From contig WSYE01000001.1 of NCBI GenBank assembly GCA_009773665.1, positions 62,001-126,000 of the forward strand: DNA of 64,000 bases, in the 5' to 3' direction. Below are positions 1 to 9,491 of the stretch, in pieces. A program made the position numbers and the translations under genes. Origin of the DNA: Desulfovibrionaceae bacterium. GTDB taxonomy: Bacteria; Desulfobacterota; Desulfovibrionia; Desulfovibrionales; Desulfovibrionaceae. Position 1 is the stretch's first letter. Each line of letters begins with the position of its first letter. Below the pieces are notes generated by a model that worked only from the letters and a program-made list of their open reading frames with translations, did not search any database and was not told the origin of the DNA.

Positions 1-299
1 TGGCGTCTTCCTGCCACCACGTTATCAGTCCCTTGGAGCGCTTGTCCTTGCCGACCAGCAGCTCGAACGTCCCCCCAAAAGAAACAAGGGCCAAGTGTCG
101 TTGTCAACAAACACAGACGCTCACGGTCCCTGTTTGATATTCGGTTTTAGGCTTCACGCCTTGGCGGGACCCCGTGATCCTTGGCCCACAGAGTCCTCGC
201 CATATTGACGATGATTTTTATAATTCCACCCGCTGTTTTTACACTGTTTTAACACCCCCCTGATTATTCATTCCCCATCGACACTCATCGGAGGTTGCG
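1..299. other. kdp upstream region, no supported gene
   Basis: No convincing gene was found. A short minus-strand frame runs off the left edge (about 100 to 1) but has only a TTG as possible start and resembles nothing I recognise. The 3' part (about 200 to 270) is AT-rich with T-stretches, as expected for the control region of the kdp operon that follows. Confidence 0.5.
238..267 (+). promoter_or_regulatory. possible sigma-70 promoter of kdp operon
   Basis: A TTTACA hexamer at 238-243 is followed after 18 bp by GATTAT at 262-267. This lies 33 bp before the first start codon, in an AT- and T-rich tract of the kind KdpE-type regulators bind in other bacteria. The match is by eye only and could be chance. 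Confidence 0.3.
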
Positions 300-389
300 A
301 TGGACATTCTCTTCGTTTCGCTCACCTTGGCCCTGGTCTTCGGCCTGTTCGGCCTCATAGGCCTGCTTGGCAACCTGGAAAGGAAATAA
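300..389 (+). CDS. small single-span membrane protein upstream of kdpF
   Basis: A 29-residue protein, almost all hydrophobic until the C-terminal Asn-Leu-Glu-Arg-Lys, so one transmembrane helix. A strong GGAGG at 290-294 lies 5 nt before the ATG, which supports real translation. The next gene, kdpF, starts 2 nt after the stop. From memory, many kdp operons carry a similar unannotated peptide beginning Met-Asp-Ile before kdpF. Its role is unknown; a structural or assembly partner of the Kdp pump is plausible from position alone. Confidence 0.7.
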   Translation: MDILFVSLTLALVFGLFGLIGLLGNLERK

Positions 390-391
390 CC

Positions 392-475
392 ATGGACAGT
401 CTCGCGCTCACCCTTGCCGCCGTCCTGTTTGTGTACCTGCTGGCGGCGCTGTGCAAGCCGGAGTGGTTCGAATGA
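392..475 (+). CDS. kdpF: KdpF, potassium ATPase small subunit
   Basis: A 27-residue single-span membrane peptide. It has the KdpF layout: a hydrophobic helix containing YLLAAL, then a short tail with Lys-Pro-Glu and a final aromatic/acidic pair. KdpF stabilises the KdpABC complex in the inner membrane. The stop overlaps the kdpA start in an ATGA, so the two are translationally coupled. It lies between another tiny membrane ORF and kdpA, the usual place. Confidence 0.85.
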   Translation: MDSLALTLAAVLFVYLLAALCKPEWFE

Positions 476-2256
476 ACGCCAACAGCCTGTTTCACCTCGT
501 GTTCTTCGTCGCTCTGCTCCTGGCCGCGTCCTGGCCGCTGGGCCTGTACATGGCCCGCGTCTACCAGGACCAGCCCTGCGGCTTGGACCGCGTGTTCGGC
601 CCGGTGGAGCGTCTGCTGTACGGCCTGTGCGGCGTGGACGCCCGTCAGGAGATGGACTGGAAGGCCTACGCCCTGTCCATGGTGGGCCTGAACGCCTTGG
701 GCCTCCTGGCGGTCTACGCGCTCCAGAGGCTTCAGGGCGCGCTGCCGCTTAACCCGGCGGACCTCCCTGCGGTAGACCCCTTCGTGGCCTTCAACACCGC
801 CGTGAGCTTCGCCACCAACACCAACTGGCAGGCCTACGGCGGCGAGACCACCATGAGCCACCTCACCCAGATGCTGGCGCTCACGGTGCAGAACTTCCTG
901 TCCGCAGCCACGGGCATGGCCGTGATGGCCGCCCTCATCCGGGGACTTGCCCGGCGCGAGACCGACAGGCTGGGAAACTTCTGGCGCGACGTCACCCGCT
1001 CGGTGCTCTACGTGCTGTTGCCGTTGTCCATCGTGTTGAGCCTTGCGCTCATGTGGCAGGGCGTGCCCCAGACCTTGGAAGGCTCGGCAACCGCCGCCTT
1101 CCTGGAGCCTGCCAGCTACGACAAACCCGTGCTGGATGAAACGGGCAGGACGGTCCTGGACGAGGCGGGCAAACCCAGGACGGAACCGGCCACGCAAGCG
1201 CAACAGAGCATCGCCCTAGGCCCCGTGGCCTCCCAGGTGGCCATCAAGCAGCTGGGTACCAACGGCGGGGGCTACTACAACGTCAACTCCGCCCATCCAT
1301 TCGAGAACCCCACTCCGCTCACCAACCTGCTGGAGATGCTGGCCATCCTGCTCATCCCGGCAGCGCTGTGCCACACCTTTGGCGTGATGGTGGGCGACAG
1401 GCGGCAGGGATTCGCGGTCCTCGCGGCAATGACCATCCTTTTCGCAGGGTTTGCATTCTTGACGCTCCAGGCCGAATCCGCCCTTAATCCGGCGCTTGCG
1501 GGCATGGGCGTGGAATCCGCCCCCAGCCTGGAGGGCAAGGAACTGCGCTTCGGCGTGGCCGGGTCCGCCCTGTGGGCCGCCGTCACCACTGCCGCGTCCA
1601 ACGGCTCGGTGAACGCCATGCACGACAGCTTTACGCCCCTTGGCGGCATGTGGCCGATGCTGCTCATGCAGCTTGGCGAGGTGGTCTACGGCGGCGTTGG
1701 CTCCGGACTGTACGGCATGCTGGTCTTCGCCGTGGTGGCCGTTTTCGTGGCCGGGCTGATGGTGGGGCGCACACCGGAGTACCTGGGCAAGAAGATCGAA
1801 CCCTTCGAGACCAAGATGGCCGCGCTCATCATCCTCATCCCACCCTTTTTGTGCCTGATAGGCACGGCCCTGGCCGCCGTGGCCGGTCCTCCCGAGGCCG
1901 TCTCCAACCCAGGACCGCACGGCTTCAGCCAGATGCTCTACGCGTTCTCGTCCATGGGCAACAACAACGGCAGCGCCTTCGCGGGCCTCACCGCCTCCTC
2001 GCCCTTCTGGACCATCGCCGGGGCCGTGGCCATGTTCGTGTCGCGCTACTGGCTCATCATCCCGGTGCTGGCTCTGGCAGGGTCCATGGCTGGCAAGAAG
2101 CGGCTGCAGGAAGGCCCCGGAACCCTGCCCACGCATGGCCCCATCTTTGTGGGACTGCTTATGGCCGTGGTGCTGGTGGTGGGCGCGCTCACCTTCGTGC
2201 CCGCCCTGGCGCTCGGCCCGGTTGCCGAACATCTGGCCCTGTACCAGTTGAAATAA
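472..2256 (+). CDS. kdpA: KdpA, potassium-translocating subunit of Kdp ATPase
   Basis: A 594-residue polytopic membrane protein and the K+ channel-like subunit of the high-affinity KdpFABC pump. It has four selectivity-filter-like segments, including [11 protein letters not shown] near the N-terminus, [11 protein letters not shown], and later SNGS and GNNNGSAF motifs. The length is slightly above the E. coli protein (557 aa). The extra length sits partly in a charged loop around residues 216-245. The start codon overlaps the kdpF stop. It is the third gene of a kdpFABCDE operon with no sign of damage. Confidence 0.97.
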   Translation: MNANSLFHLVFFVALLLAASWPLGLYMARVYQDQPCGLDRVFGPVERLLYGLCGVDARQEMDWKAYALSMVGLNALGLLAVYALQRLQGALPLNPADLPAVDPFVAFNTAVSFATNTNWQAYGGETTMSHLTQMLALTVQNFLSAATGMAVMAALIRGLARRETDRLGNFWRDVTRSVLYVLLPLSIVLSLALMWQGVPQTLEGSATAAFLEPASYDKPVLDETGRTVLDEAGKPRTEPATQAQQSIALGPVASQVAIKQLGTNGGGYYNVNSAHPFENPTPLTNLLEMLAILLIPAALCHTFGVMVGDRRQGFAVLAAMTILFAGFAFLTLQAESALNPALAGMGVESAPSLEGKELRFGVAGSALWAAVTTAASNGSVNAMHDSFTPLGGMWPMLLMQLGEVVYGGVGSGLYGMLVFAVVAVFVAGLMVGRTPEYLGKKIEPFETKMAALIILIPPFLCLIGTALAAVAGPPEAVSNPGPHGFSQMLYAFSSMGNNNGSAFAGLTASSPFWTIAGAVAMFVSRYWLIIPVLALAGSMAGKKRLQEGPGTLPTHGPIFVGLLMAVVLVVGALTFVPALALGPVAEHLALYQLK

Positions 2257-2270
2257 CGAGGTATATTGAG

Positions 2271-4343
2271 ATGTCCAAAGACAAGAACAAACGGCCCCTG
2301 TTCGATGCGGCCATCGTGCGCCAGGCGCTTGTGGACTGCGTGCGAAAGCTCTCCCCGGCCCGACAGGCCCGCAACCCCGTGATGTTCACGGTCTACGTGG
2401 GCAGCATCCTGACCACGTTGCTGGCCGTGCAGGCCTATCTGGGACAGGGCGAGGCCCCCTTTGGATTCGTGGCTGCGGTGTCCGCTTGGCTGTGGGCCAC
2501 GGTGCTCTTCGCCAACTTCGCCGAGGCCATGGCCGAGGGCCGTGGCAAGGCCCAGGCAGCGGCCCTTCGCGGCCTGCGCCAGGACGTGGCCGCCAAAAAG
2601 CTCGTGCACCCGCGCCGCGATTCGCCTTTCGCCACCGTGCCCGCCAAGAGCCTGCACCGGGGCGACCTGATGCTGGTGGAAGCGGGTGACACCATCGCCT
2701 CAGACGGCGAAATCGTGGAAGGAATCGCCTCCGTGGACGAGTCGGCAATAACCGGGGAGAGCGCTCCGGTGATCCGCGAGGCAGGCGGCGACCGCAGCGC
2801 CGTCACCGGTGGGACGCGGCTCCTCTCTGACTGGCTGGTGGTCAAGGTGGCCGCCGAATCCGGCGAGACCTTCCTGGACCGCATGATCTCCCTGGTGGAA
2901 GGGGCCAAGCGCCGCAAGACCCCCAACGAGATCGCTTTGAACATCCTGCTGGCCTCGCTGACCCTCATCTTTCTGGTGGTCTGCGTGACGCTGAGGCCCA
3001 TGTCGGCCTTTGCCGTGGCGCTCTCCGGCCAGGGACAGGCCGTGACCATCACCGCCCTGGCCGCGCTTTTCGTGTGCCTGGCTCCCACCACCATCGGGGG
3101 GCTGCTCTCGGCCATCGGCATCGCGGGCATGGACCGCCTCATCCAGGCGGGCGTCATCGCCACGTCCGGGCGCGCCGTGGAGGCCGCCGGAGACGTGGAC
3201 GTGCTGCTCCTGGACAAGACCGGCACCATCACCCTGGGCAACCGTCAGGCTTCGGCCTTCATGCCGGTGCCGGGCGTGGATGAGCGCGAGCTGGCCGAGG
3301 CGGCCCAGCTGGCGTCATTGGCCGACGAGACGCCCGAAGGCCGCTCCATCGTGGTGCTGGCCAAGGAGCGCTTTGGGATTCGCGGGCGCGACCTGCATGA
3401 ATTGGGGGCCACCTTCGTGCCCTTCACCGCCCAGACCCGCCTGTCGGGCGTGAACCTGCCGGAGCGCCAGATCCGCAAGGGCGCGCCCGACGCCATAAAA
3501 GCCCTGACCGAGCACTCCGGCCAGCGCATCCCCAAAGAGATCGACACCTTCATCCACGAGATCGCCAAATCCGGCGGCACCCCGCTTCTGGTGTCCGAGA
3601 ACGGCAGGCCGCTGGGGGCCATATGGCTCAAAGACATCGTGAAGGGTGGCATCCGGGAGCGCTTCGCCGAGCTTCGCTCCATGGGCATCAAGACCATCAT
3701 GGTCACCGGCGACAACTCACTTACCGCAGCGGCCATCGCGGCGGAGGCGGGCGTGGACGACTTCCTGGCCGAGGCCACGCCCGAGGCCAAGCTGGCCCGC
3801 ATCCGCCAGTACCAGGCCGAGGGCAAGATGGTGGCCATGACCGGCGACGGCACCAACGACGCCCCGGCCCTGGCCCAGGCCGACGTGGGCGTGGCCATGA
3901 ACTCCGGCACCCAGGCCGCCAAGGAGGCCGGGAACATGGTGGACCTGGACTCCAACCCCACCAAGCTGCTGGAAGTGGTGGCCATTGGCAAGCAGCTCCT
4001 GATGACGCGCGGCTCGCTGACCACCTTCAGCATATCAAACGACATCGCCAAGTACTTCGCCATCATCCCGGCGGTGTTCGCGGGCATCTACCCGCAGCTT
4101 GGGGTACTGGACGTGATGGGGCTCGCCACGCCCAAGTCCGCCGTGCTTTCCGCCGTGGTGTTCAACGCCCTCATCATCGTGGTGTTGATTCCGCTGGCGC
4201 TCAAGGGTGTGAAGTACGTGCCCGCCCCGGCGGCCATGGCCCTACGGCGAAACCTGCTGATTTACGGGCTGGGGGGGCTGCTTGTGCCCTTCGCGGGAAT
4301 CAAGCTCATAGACGTCATCATCTCCGCCCTGGGTTGGGCGTAA
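2271..4343 (+). CDS. kdpB: KdpB, catalytic P-type ATPase subunit
   Basis: A 690-residue P-type ATPase, the energy-coupling subunit of KdpFABC. The phosphorylated aspartate is D315 in [10 protein letters not shown]. The actuator motif TGES follows about residue 160. The nucleotide-domain KGAP and hinge motif [11 protein letters not shown] are intact. The start ATG lies 14 nt after kdpA, with a purine-rich tract before it. All hallmark residues are present, so it should be active. Confidence 0.98.
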   Translation: MSKDKNKRPLFDAAIVRQALVDCVRKLSPARQARNPVMFTVYVGSILTTLLAVQAYLGQGEAPFGFVAAVSAWLWATVLFANFAEAMAEGRGKAQAAALRGLRQDVAAKKLVHPRRDSPFATVPAKSLHRGDLMLVEAGDTIASDGEIVEGIASVDESAITGESAPVIREAGGDRSAVTGGTRLLSDWLVVKVAAESGETFLDRMISLVEGAKRRKTPNEIALNILLASLTLIFLVVCVTLRPMSAFAVALSGQGQAVTITALAALFVCLAPTTIGGLLSAIGIAGMDRLIQAGVIATSGRAVEAAGDVDVLLLDKTGTITLGNRQASAFMPVPGVDERELAEAAQLASLADETPEGRSIVVLAKERFGIRGRDLHELGATFVPFTAQTRLSGVNLPERQIRKGAPDAIKALTEHSGQRIPKEIDTFIHEIAKSGGTPLLVSENGRPLGAIWLKDIVKGGIRERFAELRSMGIKTIMVTGDNSLTAAAIAAEAGVDDFLAEATPEAKLARIRQYQAEGKMVAMTGDGTNDAPALAQADVGVAMNSGTQAAKEAGNMVDLDSNPTKLLEVVAIGKQLLMTRGSLTTFSISNDIAKYFAIIPAVFAGIYPQLGVLDVMGLATPKSAVLSAVVFNALIIVVLIPLALKGVKYVPAPAAMALRRNLLIYGLGGLLVPFAGIKLIDVIISALGWA

Positions 4344-4369
4344 CGGAAGAGAATACAACCAATGATTAT

Positions 4370-4399
4370 CCCGTGAAAACAGGGCTGTGTTCTCACGGG
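4370..4399 (+). other. hairpin between kdpB and kdpC
   Basis: CCCGTGA at 4370-4376 pairs with TCACGGG at 4393-4399, and the stem can extend with mismatches. It lies in the 73-nt gap between kdpB and kdpC, the widest gap between structural genes in the operon, and ends just upstream of the kdpC ribosome site. It has no T-run, so it is more likely an mRNA processing or stability element than a terminator. Confidence 0.45.
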
Positions 4400-4416
4400 T
4401 GCCACAGGAGCCTGAC

Positions 4417-5022
4417 ATGTTCACGATGTTCGCCCAGCAGCTCAAGCCTGCGTTTCTGATGCTCTTCTGGATGACGTTCCTGACCGGGCTGGCCTATCCC
4501 CTGGCCATGACCAGCGCGGGCAAGGCGCTGTTCCCGGCCCAGGCCTCGGGCAGCCTGATCCTGGGCCAGTCCGGCCATGCCGTCCCGGCAGGACCAGCAG
4601 GATCGGCGCTTATCGGCCAGCCCTTCGAGTCAGGGCAGTACTTCTGGGGCAGGCCCTCGACCACTTCGCCGCACGCCTACAACGCCGGGGCCTCGTCCGG
4701 CTCCAACCTGGGGCCGTCCAACCCCGCCCTGGCCGAGGCCGTGGCCGAGCGCGCCGCGAAGCTCAAGGCCGCTCATGGGGACGCTCCCATCCCCATGGAG
4801 CTCGTCACGGCGTCGGGCAGCGGCCTTGACCCGCACATAAGCCCCCAGGCAACCGCCTACCAGGTCGACCGGGTGTCCACGGCCCGGAAACTCTCCCGCG
4901 ACAGCGTGTCTGCCCTGGTTGCCAGGCACACCCAAGGGCCTCTGTGGGGATTCTGGGGTGAGCCGCGCGTGAACGTGCTGGAACTCAATCTTGCCCTGGA
5001 TGCCTTGGCCGACAAGGAGTAG
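4417..5022 (+). CDS. kdpC: KdpC, potassium ATPase assembly subunit
   Basis: A 201-residue protein with one N-terminal transmembrane helix (about residues 9-33) and a periplasmic domain. The family motifs are present: GQPF followed by FWGRPS, then [10 protein letters not shown], and later [12 protein letters not shown]. KdpC acts as a chaperone or nucleotide-affinity subunit in the Kdp complex. I chose the ATG at 4417 because AGGAG at 4406-4410 precedes it at proper spacing. An in-frame start 30 nt earlier is less likely. Confidence 0.95.
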   Translation: MFTMFAQQLKPAFLMLFWMTFLTGLAYPLAMTSAGKALFPAQASGSLILGQSGHAVPAGPAGSALIGQPFESGQYFWGRPSTTSPHAYNAGASSGSNLGPSNPALAEAVAERAAKLKAAHGDAPIPMELVTASGSGLDPHISPQATAYQVDRVSTARKLSRDSVSALVARHTQGPLWGFWGEPRVNVLELNLALDALADKE

Positions 5023-5031
5023 GACGATACC

Positions 5032-7722
5032 ATGCGAGACGAGGATCAACGCCCGGACCCCGACGCCCTGCTGGCCATGGTCAGGCGCGAAGAGGAAGGC
5101 AAACGCAGGGGCCAGTTGAGGATATTCCTCGGCATGGCCCCCGGCGTGGGCAAGACCTACGCCATGCTGGAGGCCGCGCGCGCCAAGATGGCCGAGGGGC
5201 TGGACCTTCTGGCGGGCATCGTCGAGACCCACGGACGCGAGGAGACCGAAGCCCTCCTGTACGAGATGCCCGCCCTGCCACGCAAACGGATCGACTACAA
5301 GGGCCACCTGTTGGAAGAGTTCGACCTGGACGAGGCCCTGGCGCGGCGTCCCGCCCTCATCCTGGTGGACGAGCTGGCCCACACGAACGTCCCCGGCTCG
5401 CGCCATCCCAAGCGCTGGCAGGACGTGGAGGAGCTTTTGGAGAACGGGCTGAACGTCTGGAGCACCCTGAACGTACAGCACTTGGAGAGCTTGAACGACA
5501 TCGTGGCCCAGATAACCGGGGTGCGCGTGCGCGAGACCGTGCCCGACGCGGTGCTTGAGCGCGCCGAATCGGTCATCCTGGTGGACCTGCCTCCCGAGGA
5601 CCTGCGCCAGCGCCTGAACGAGGGCAAGGTCTACCTGCCCAGGCAGGCCGAGTGGGCCGGGGAGAATTTCTTCCGCTCCGGCAACTTGAGCGCCCTTCGC
5701 GAGCTGGCGCTGCGCTCCACGGCCAACCGCGTGAACACCGAGGTGCTGGTCTACCGCCAGGGGCACTCCATCCAGACCACCTGGCCTACAGCGGAGCGCA
5801 TCCTGGTGTGTGTGGGGCCTTCTCCCACCTCGGCCACCCTGGTGCGCGCCGCGAAGCGGTTGGCCGACGGCCTGCACGCGCCCTGGCACGCCCTGTATAT
5901 CCAGCACCAGCCCGGCGGAGGGCAGACCAGCAGGGCGCTTGCCAACCTGAACCTGGCTCGTGAGCTGGGCGCGCAGACCCACGTGCTGGCTGGCGGGGAC
6001 GTGGCGCGGCTCATTGTCGGCTTCGCCAGACAGCACAACGTGACCCGCATCGTGGTGGGCAAGCCACTGCACCGGCGCTTTACCGACCTGCTGCGGGGCA
6101 GCCCCGTGGATCAGCTGGTGCGCCTCTCCGAGGAAATCGACGTCCACGTCATCAAGGGGCAGGACACCGGCACTCCGCGTACGGCCAAGCCTGGAGCGCT
6201 CCCCAAACCCCGGTGGAAGGACTACGCAGCAGCCGTGTCGGTGGTGGGGCTTTCCACGGCGGCCTGCTTCGCCATGTTCCCGTATTTCGAGCTGGCCAAC
6301 CTGATTATGGTCTATCTGGTGGGGGTCATGGCCGTGGCCTTCTGGCTGCCCCGGAGAGCCTCCGCCCTGGCTTCGGGACTTAGCGTGCTGGCCTTCGATT
6401 TCTGTTTCGTGCCGCCGCGCTTCAGCTTCGCGGTGACGGACGTGGCCTATCTGGTCACGTTCCTGGTCATGTTCCTGGTGGCCCTGGTAATCAGCGGTAT
6501 GGCCTCGCGCATCAAGGCCCAGGCGGACAGCGCGGGTCAGCTGGAGCGACAGGCCTCCGAATTGAGCGGTCTCTCCAGGCACCTGGCCGCCAACCGGGGC
6601 ACGGCAAGTCTGGTGCAGGTGGCCAGAAATCACATCGCCGCCGTGTTCGGCTGCAAAGCCTTCGTGCTGCTGCCCGGAGCTTCCGGCAAGCTGGAGACGG
6701 CCTTCATGCCCAGCGACGAGGAACTCATCTCCAGCAAGGACCACGGCGTGGCCCAGTGGGTTTTCGACAACGAGAAGCCTGCCGGGCTGTCCACCCAGAC
6801 CCTGGCGGATTCCGACATCCTCTTCCTGCCGCTGCCTGGAACAGACGAGGTTCTGGGGGTGATCGGGCTTAAACCGCTGGACGAGGATGCACGTGATTCC
6901 CTGCTGCTGCCGGACAGGAGGCGTCTGCTGGACGCCTTCGTGCATCAGGCCGCCATGGCCCTGGACGTGGACCGGCTGGAGGAAAAGGCCAAGGCAACCC
7001 TCATGGAGGCCGAGCGCGAGAAGCTTCGCTCGGCCCTGCTTTCAACGGTGACGCACGACTTCAAGACCCCCCTGGCGGCCATCTCCGGCAGCGCCGAGAG
7101 CCTCATGGCCCTGGGAGAATCGGCCAGCCCAGAAGTCCGCCGTGCCCTGGAAGAGAACATCGCCGCCGAGGCCTCGCGCCTGGAGCGTTTGGCGGACAAC
7201 CTGCTGCGCATCGCGGCGCTGGAGTCCGGGGCCGTGGTGCCGGAACTCAAGCCCGTGCCGCTGGAGGAGGTCATCGGCAGTTCGCTCGCGCGGCTGGAGT
7301 CCATTCTGGCCGGGCACCCCGTGCGGGTGGACGTGCCACCGGACATGCCGCCCATCCCCATGGACGAGGTGCTCATGGAGCAGGTGTTTTTGAACCTCCT
7401 GGAGAACGCCGCCAAATACACCCCGCCGGGGACCGCCATCGCCATCCTGGCCGACACGCACCGGGGCGAAGCCGTGATCGAGGTGCGCGACACCGGGCCG
7501 GGGCTGCCTCCGGGCGATCACGACAGGCTGTTCGAGCGCTATCAGCGTGGCGACCGGCGAGGGGGGGGGCGCGGCGATGGCCGGGACGCCGAAGGCTACG
7601 GCCTGGGGTTGGCCATCTGCAAGGCCGTGATCCGGGCCCACGGCGGAAGCATCACGGCGCGCGACAACGCACCCAGCGGGGCACGCTTCACCATGACCCT
7701 TCCCCTCCATCATCAGTCATGA
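5032..7722 (+). CDS. kdpD: KdpD, osmosensing/K+-sensing histidine kinase
   Basis: An 896-residue membrane sensor kinase. The N-terminal KdpD domain carries a Walker A motif (GMAPGVGKT, residues 34-42). A universal-stress-protein-like domain follows (about 250-370), then four closely spaced membrane helices (about 400-490), a GAF-like region, and the kinase core with H675 in THDFKTPL, an N-box (NLLENAAKY) and G-boxes. It senses low K+ or osmotic stress and phosphorylates KdpE. The start overlaps an AAGGAG that lies inside the kdpC stop region. Its stop overlaps kdpE. Confidence 0.97.
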   Translation: MRDEDQRPDPDALLAMVRREEEGKRRGQLRIFLGMAPGVGKTYAMLEAARAKMAEGLDLLAGIVETHGREETEALLYEMPALPRKRIDYKGHLLEEFDLDEALARRPALILVDELAHTNVPGSRHPKRWQDVEELLENGLNVWSTLNVQHLESLNDIVAQITGVRVRETVPDAVLERAESVILVDLPPEDLRQRLNEGKVYLPRQAEWAGENFFRSGNLSALRELALRSTANRVNTEVLVYRQGHSIQTTWPTAERILVCVGPSPTSATLVRAAKRLADGLHAPWHALYIQHQPGGGQTSRALANLNLARELGAQTHVLAGGDVARLIVGFARQHNVTRIVVGKPLHRRFTDLLRGSPVDQLVRLSEEIDVHVIKGQDTGTPRTAKPGALPKPRWKDYAAAVSVVGLSTAACFAMFPYFELANLIMVYLVGVMAVAFWLPRRASALASGLSVLAFDFCFVPPRFSFAVTDVAYLVTFLVMFLVALVISGMASRIKAQADSAGQLERQASELSGLSRHLAANRGTASLVQVARNHIAAVFGCKAFVLLPGASGKLETAFMPSDEELISSKDHGVAQWVFDNEKPAGLSTQTLADSDILFLPLPGTDEVLGVIGLKPLDEDARDSLLLPDRRRLLDAFVHQAAMALDVDRLEEKAKATLMEAEREKLRSALLSTVTHDFKTPLAAISGSAESLMALGESASPEVRRALEENIAAEASRLERLADNLLRIAALESGAVVPELKPVPLEEVIGSSLARLESILAGHPVRVDVPPDMPPIPMDEVLMEQVFLNLLENAAKYTPPGTAIAILADTHRGEAVIEVRDTGPGLPPGDHDRLFERYQRGDRRGGGRGDGRDAEGYGLGLAICKAVIRAHGGSITARDNAPSGARFTMTLPLHHQS

Positions 7723-8411
7723 CCAGCATCTCCGCCACCATCCTGGTCGTGGACGACGAAGCGGCCATCCTTCGTTTCCTGAAGCCCTTTCTCCAGGCTG
7801 AAGGCTACAGCGTGCTTGAAGCGCGCACCGGACGCGAGGCCCTTGCCATGGCGTCATCCCACGAGCCGGAGGTCATCCTGCTTGACCTTGGGCTGCCTGA
7901 CATGGACGGGGAGGAGATCATACAGGCGCTGCCGCCCTGGAGCCGGGCGCGGGTGATAGTGGTGTCTGCGCGCGGTCGGGAGCAGGACAAGGTGTCAGCC
8001 CTGGACCTGGGCGCGAGTGACTACCTCACCAAGCCCTTCAGCCTGGCGGAGCTGGCTGCCAGGATTCGGGCGCTCCTGCGACGCGGGGCAACGGCGGACG
8101 CCCCACCCCCGGCCAGCTACCGATTCGGGGACCTGTCCATCGACATTGAGGCGCACGTGGTCCGTCTGGGCGACGAGGAGGTCCACCTGACCCCCACGGA
8201 GTTCAAGATGCTGGCCTTCCTGGCGCGCCATGCGGGCAAGGTGGTCACCCACGGGCAGCTCCTCAAGGAGGTCTGGGGCAAGCACAGCCAGGGGCAGGAA
8301 CACTACGTGCGCATCCACGTCCACAAGCTGCGCCAGAAGATCGAGCACGATCCGGCTCGCCCCCGGCACCTGCACACGGAAACGGGGGTGGGGTACCGGT
8401 TCAAAGAATAA
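7719..8411 (+). CDS. kdpE: KdpE, OmpR-type response regulator
   Basis: A 230-residue response regulator. The receiver domain has acidic residues DDE near residue 12, phospho-acceptor D56 in LLDLGLPDMDG, and Lys in TKPF. The C-terminal OmpR/PhoB winged helix (about 130-228) ends in ETGVGYRF. It activates the kdp operon when phosphorylated by KdpD. The ATGA overlap with kdpD couples the two. It is the last gene of the operon. Confidence 0.97.
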   Translation: MTSISATILVVDDEAAILRFLKPFLQAEGYSVLEARTGREALAMASSHEPEVILLDLGLPDMDGEEIIQALPPWSRARVIVVSARGREQDKVSALDLGASDYLTKPFSLAELAARIRALLRRGATADAPPPASYRFGDLSIDIEAHVVRLGDEEVHLTPTEFKMLAFLARHAGKVVTHGQLLKEVWGKHSQGQEHYVRIHVHKLRQKIEHDPARPRHLHTETGVGYRFKE

Positions 8412-8952
8412 TCGCGGCGCTTGCGTAGCAATCAACCGGGACCCACCCTGATTGCGTCGCAGCCGGGACCAAGTGAACATATGCCCGCGTTGCCGCGCCG
8501 CGCGCATGAATGGCACAGTTCTTCCCGTCACCCGGCACGCACCAAGACAAAATATTTATTAAAACATCTTTATTAGCTGTTCTTTGCCTTTATGGTTAAT
8601 GTAACTGTTGACATAAGAACAAAATAACACTGTCTCTGGTGGGTATCTTTCCGATTGAGTCATGTTGAGAGTGTTTTGCCTGGAAGCTTCAGGATGCCAT
8701 ACAATCGTTATTGGAGTAAAGAAGGGGTGAAGCGGCAGCGCCTGGGCAGGGAGCTGGCGGAAACTGCCGAGAATTGGTCGGCCCTTTCCAAGGTAGGCAT
8801 TCGAGGCGAGGAGTGGATCGCTCGTAGGCATAAAAACGAATACGTCTACACGTGGGGGTGTGAGAGGGGTAGGGGAGTATTCTGCTCGGAAAATAGAGGT
8901 AGCCTCGCTTTTTGGGGTCATTTTTAGGGACATTTCAGAAAATAGAATTTAT
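8412..8952. other. gene-poor, AT-rich stretch after kdpE
   Basis: About 540 bases with no gene I can support. Two overlapping frames (8655-8927 plus, 8559-8933 minus) have no clear ribosome site and no family resemblance. The segment 8540-8970 is much more AT-rich than the host genes around it, which suggests decayed or acquired DNA. No clear terminator for kdpE was seen. Confidence 0.5.
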
Positions 8953-9170
8953 TTAATTCAACCAAAACAGGTGTTTGTTTGCCGAATAATAGGCTCCCCT
9001 CTCCCCCAGATCCTTCATCAGCAGGATCACCTCGCGGATCTGCCGCCGCTCCTCCTGTGCTTCCCTGGTCCGCATCCCGTGCGTGAGCCTGTTCTTGTTG
9101 CCTTGGGCGCACCACCCCCCGGCCACCATGGAGCCAGCATGCCTCACTCGGTCACGCATCCCGCTTGAAC
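8953..9170 (-). pseudogene. decayed small gene with GNKN..HG motif
   Basis: The minus strand reads GNKNRLTHGMRTREAQEERR and continues with a helical tail to a stop at 8953. This resembles, from memory, a widespread short protein whose normal N-terminal part has Cys-x-x-His-Gly-Gly followed by Gly-Ala-Pro-x-Gly-Asn-x-Asn. Here CWLHGG occurs just upstream in a different frame, so a frameshift separates the two halves. No proper start is visible. The function of the family is unknown to me. It lies between kdpE and the prophage. Confidence 0.45.
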
Positions 9171-9309
9171 CGCGCCCCAGATTGCTTGGCCGTAACCGAT
9201 AGTGGGCAGGCCGAAAGGCTGTGTCCTCACACCCTCTGTGCGAGACGATGAGGGTGTCCCCACAGCGCGAGAAGGTAAAAATGCCAACGGCCACCGGGGA
9301 GGCGTGCAG

Positions 9310-9457
9310 TTTGGCACTAGAAGTAAGGCGAGGAAAAGCCGCGTGAAGCCGCGCCAGCTATGGGCTGACGGGCAAAAAGCGGCTCAAAGTCGATTTGGCA
9401 CTGAATGCGCGAAAATGGAGCCAGAGTGCGCGAAAAATGCGCACGAAACGGCACTAG
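9310..9457 (+). other. left-end transposase binding sites
   Basis: Three related sites lie in direct orientation: TTTGGCACTAG at 9310-9320, TTTGGCACTGA at 9394-9404 and CGGCACTAG at 9449-9457. The middle one, extended to CGATTTGGCACTGA, is matched perfectly and inverted at the right end. In Mu, MuA binds three such sites at each end. Just outside, ACACCCTC and GAGGGTGT form a hairpin around 9227-9256; its role is unknown. Confidence 0.6.
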
Positions 9458-9491
9458 ATTGAACGCGGAATGGTCGAGACTGCGCGGGCGG

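Noticed and set aside
1-119. Partial minus-strand gene running off the left edge
   Set aside because: The frame is open for about 38 codons only, is closed upstream by a TGA, and has no ATG or ribosome site.
4630-6945. Minus-strand frame of 771 codons across kdpC and kdpD
   Set aside because: It is antisense to clear kdpC and kdpD genes, is His/Gln/Gly-rich and has no family features.
8559-8933. Overlapping frames 8655-8927 (plus) and 8559-8933 (minus)
   Set aside because: No ribosome site, no recognisable motif and mutual overlap in AT-rich DNA. Not enough to call either.
9202-9462. Plus-strand frame of 86 codons at the prophage left end
   Set aside because: It runs through the transposase-site repeats, which explain its repeated residues. 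No start signal.
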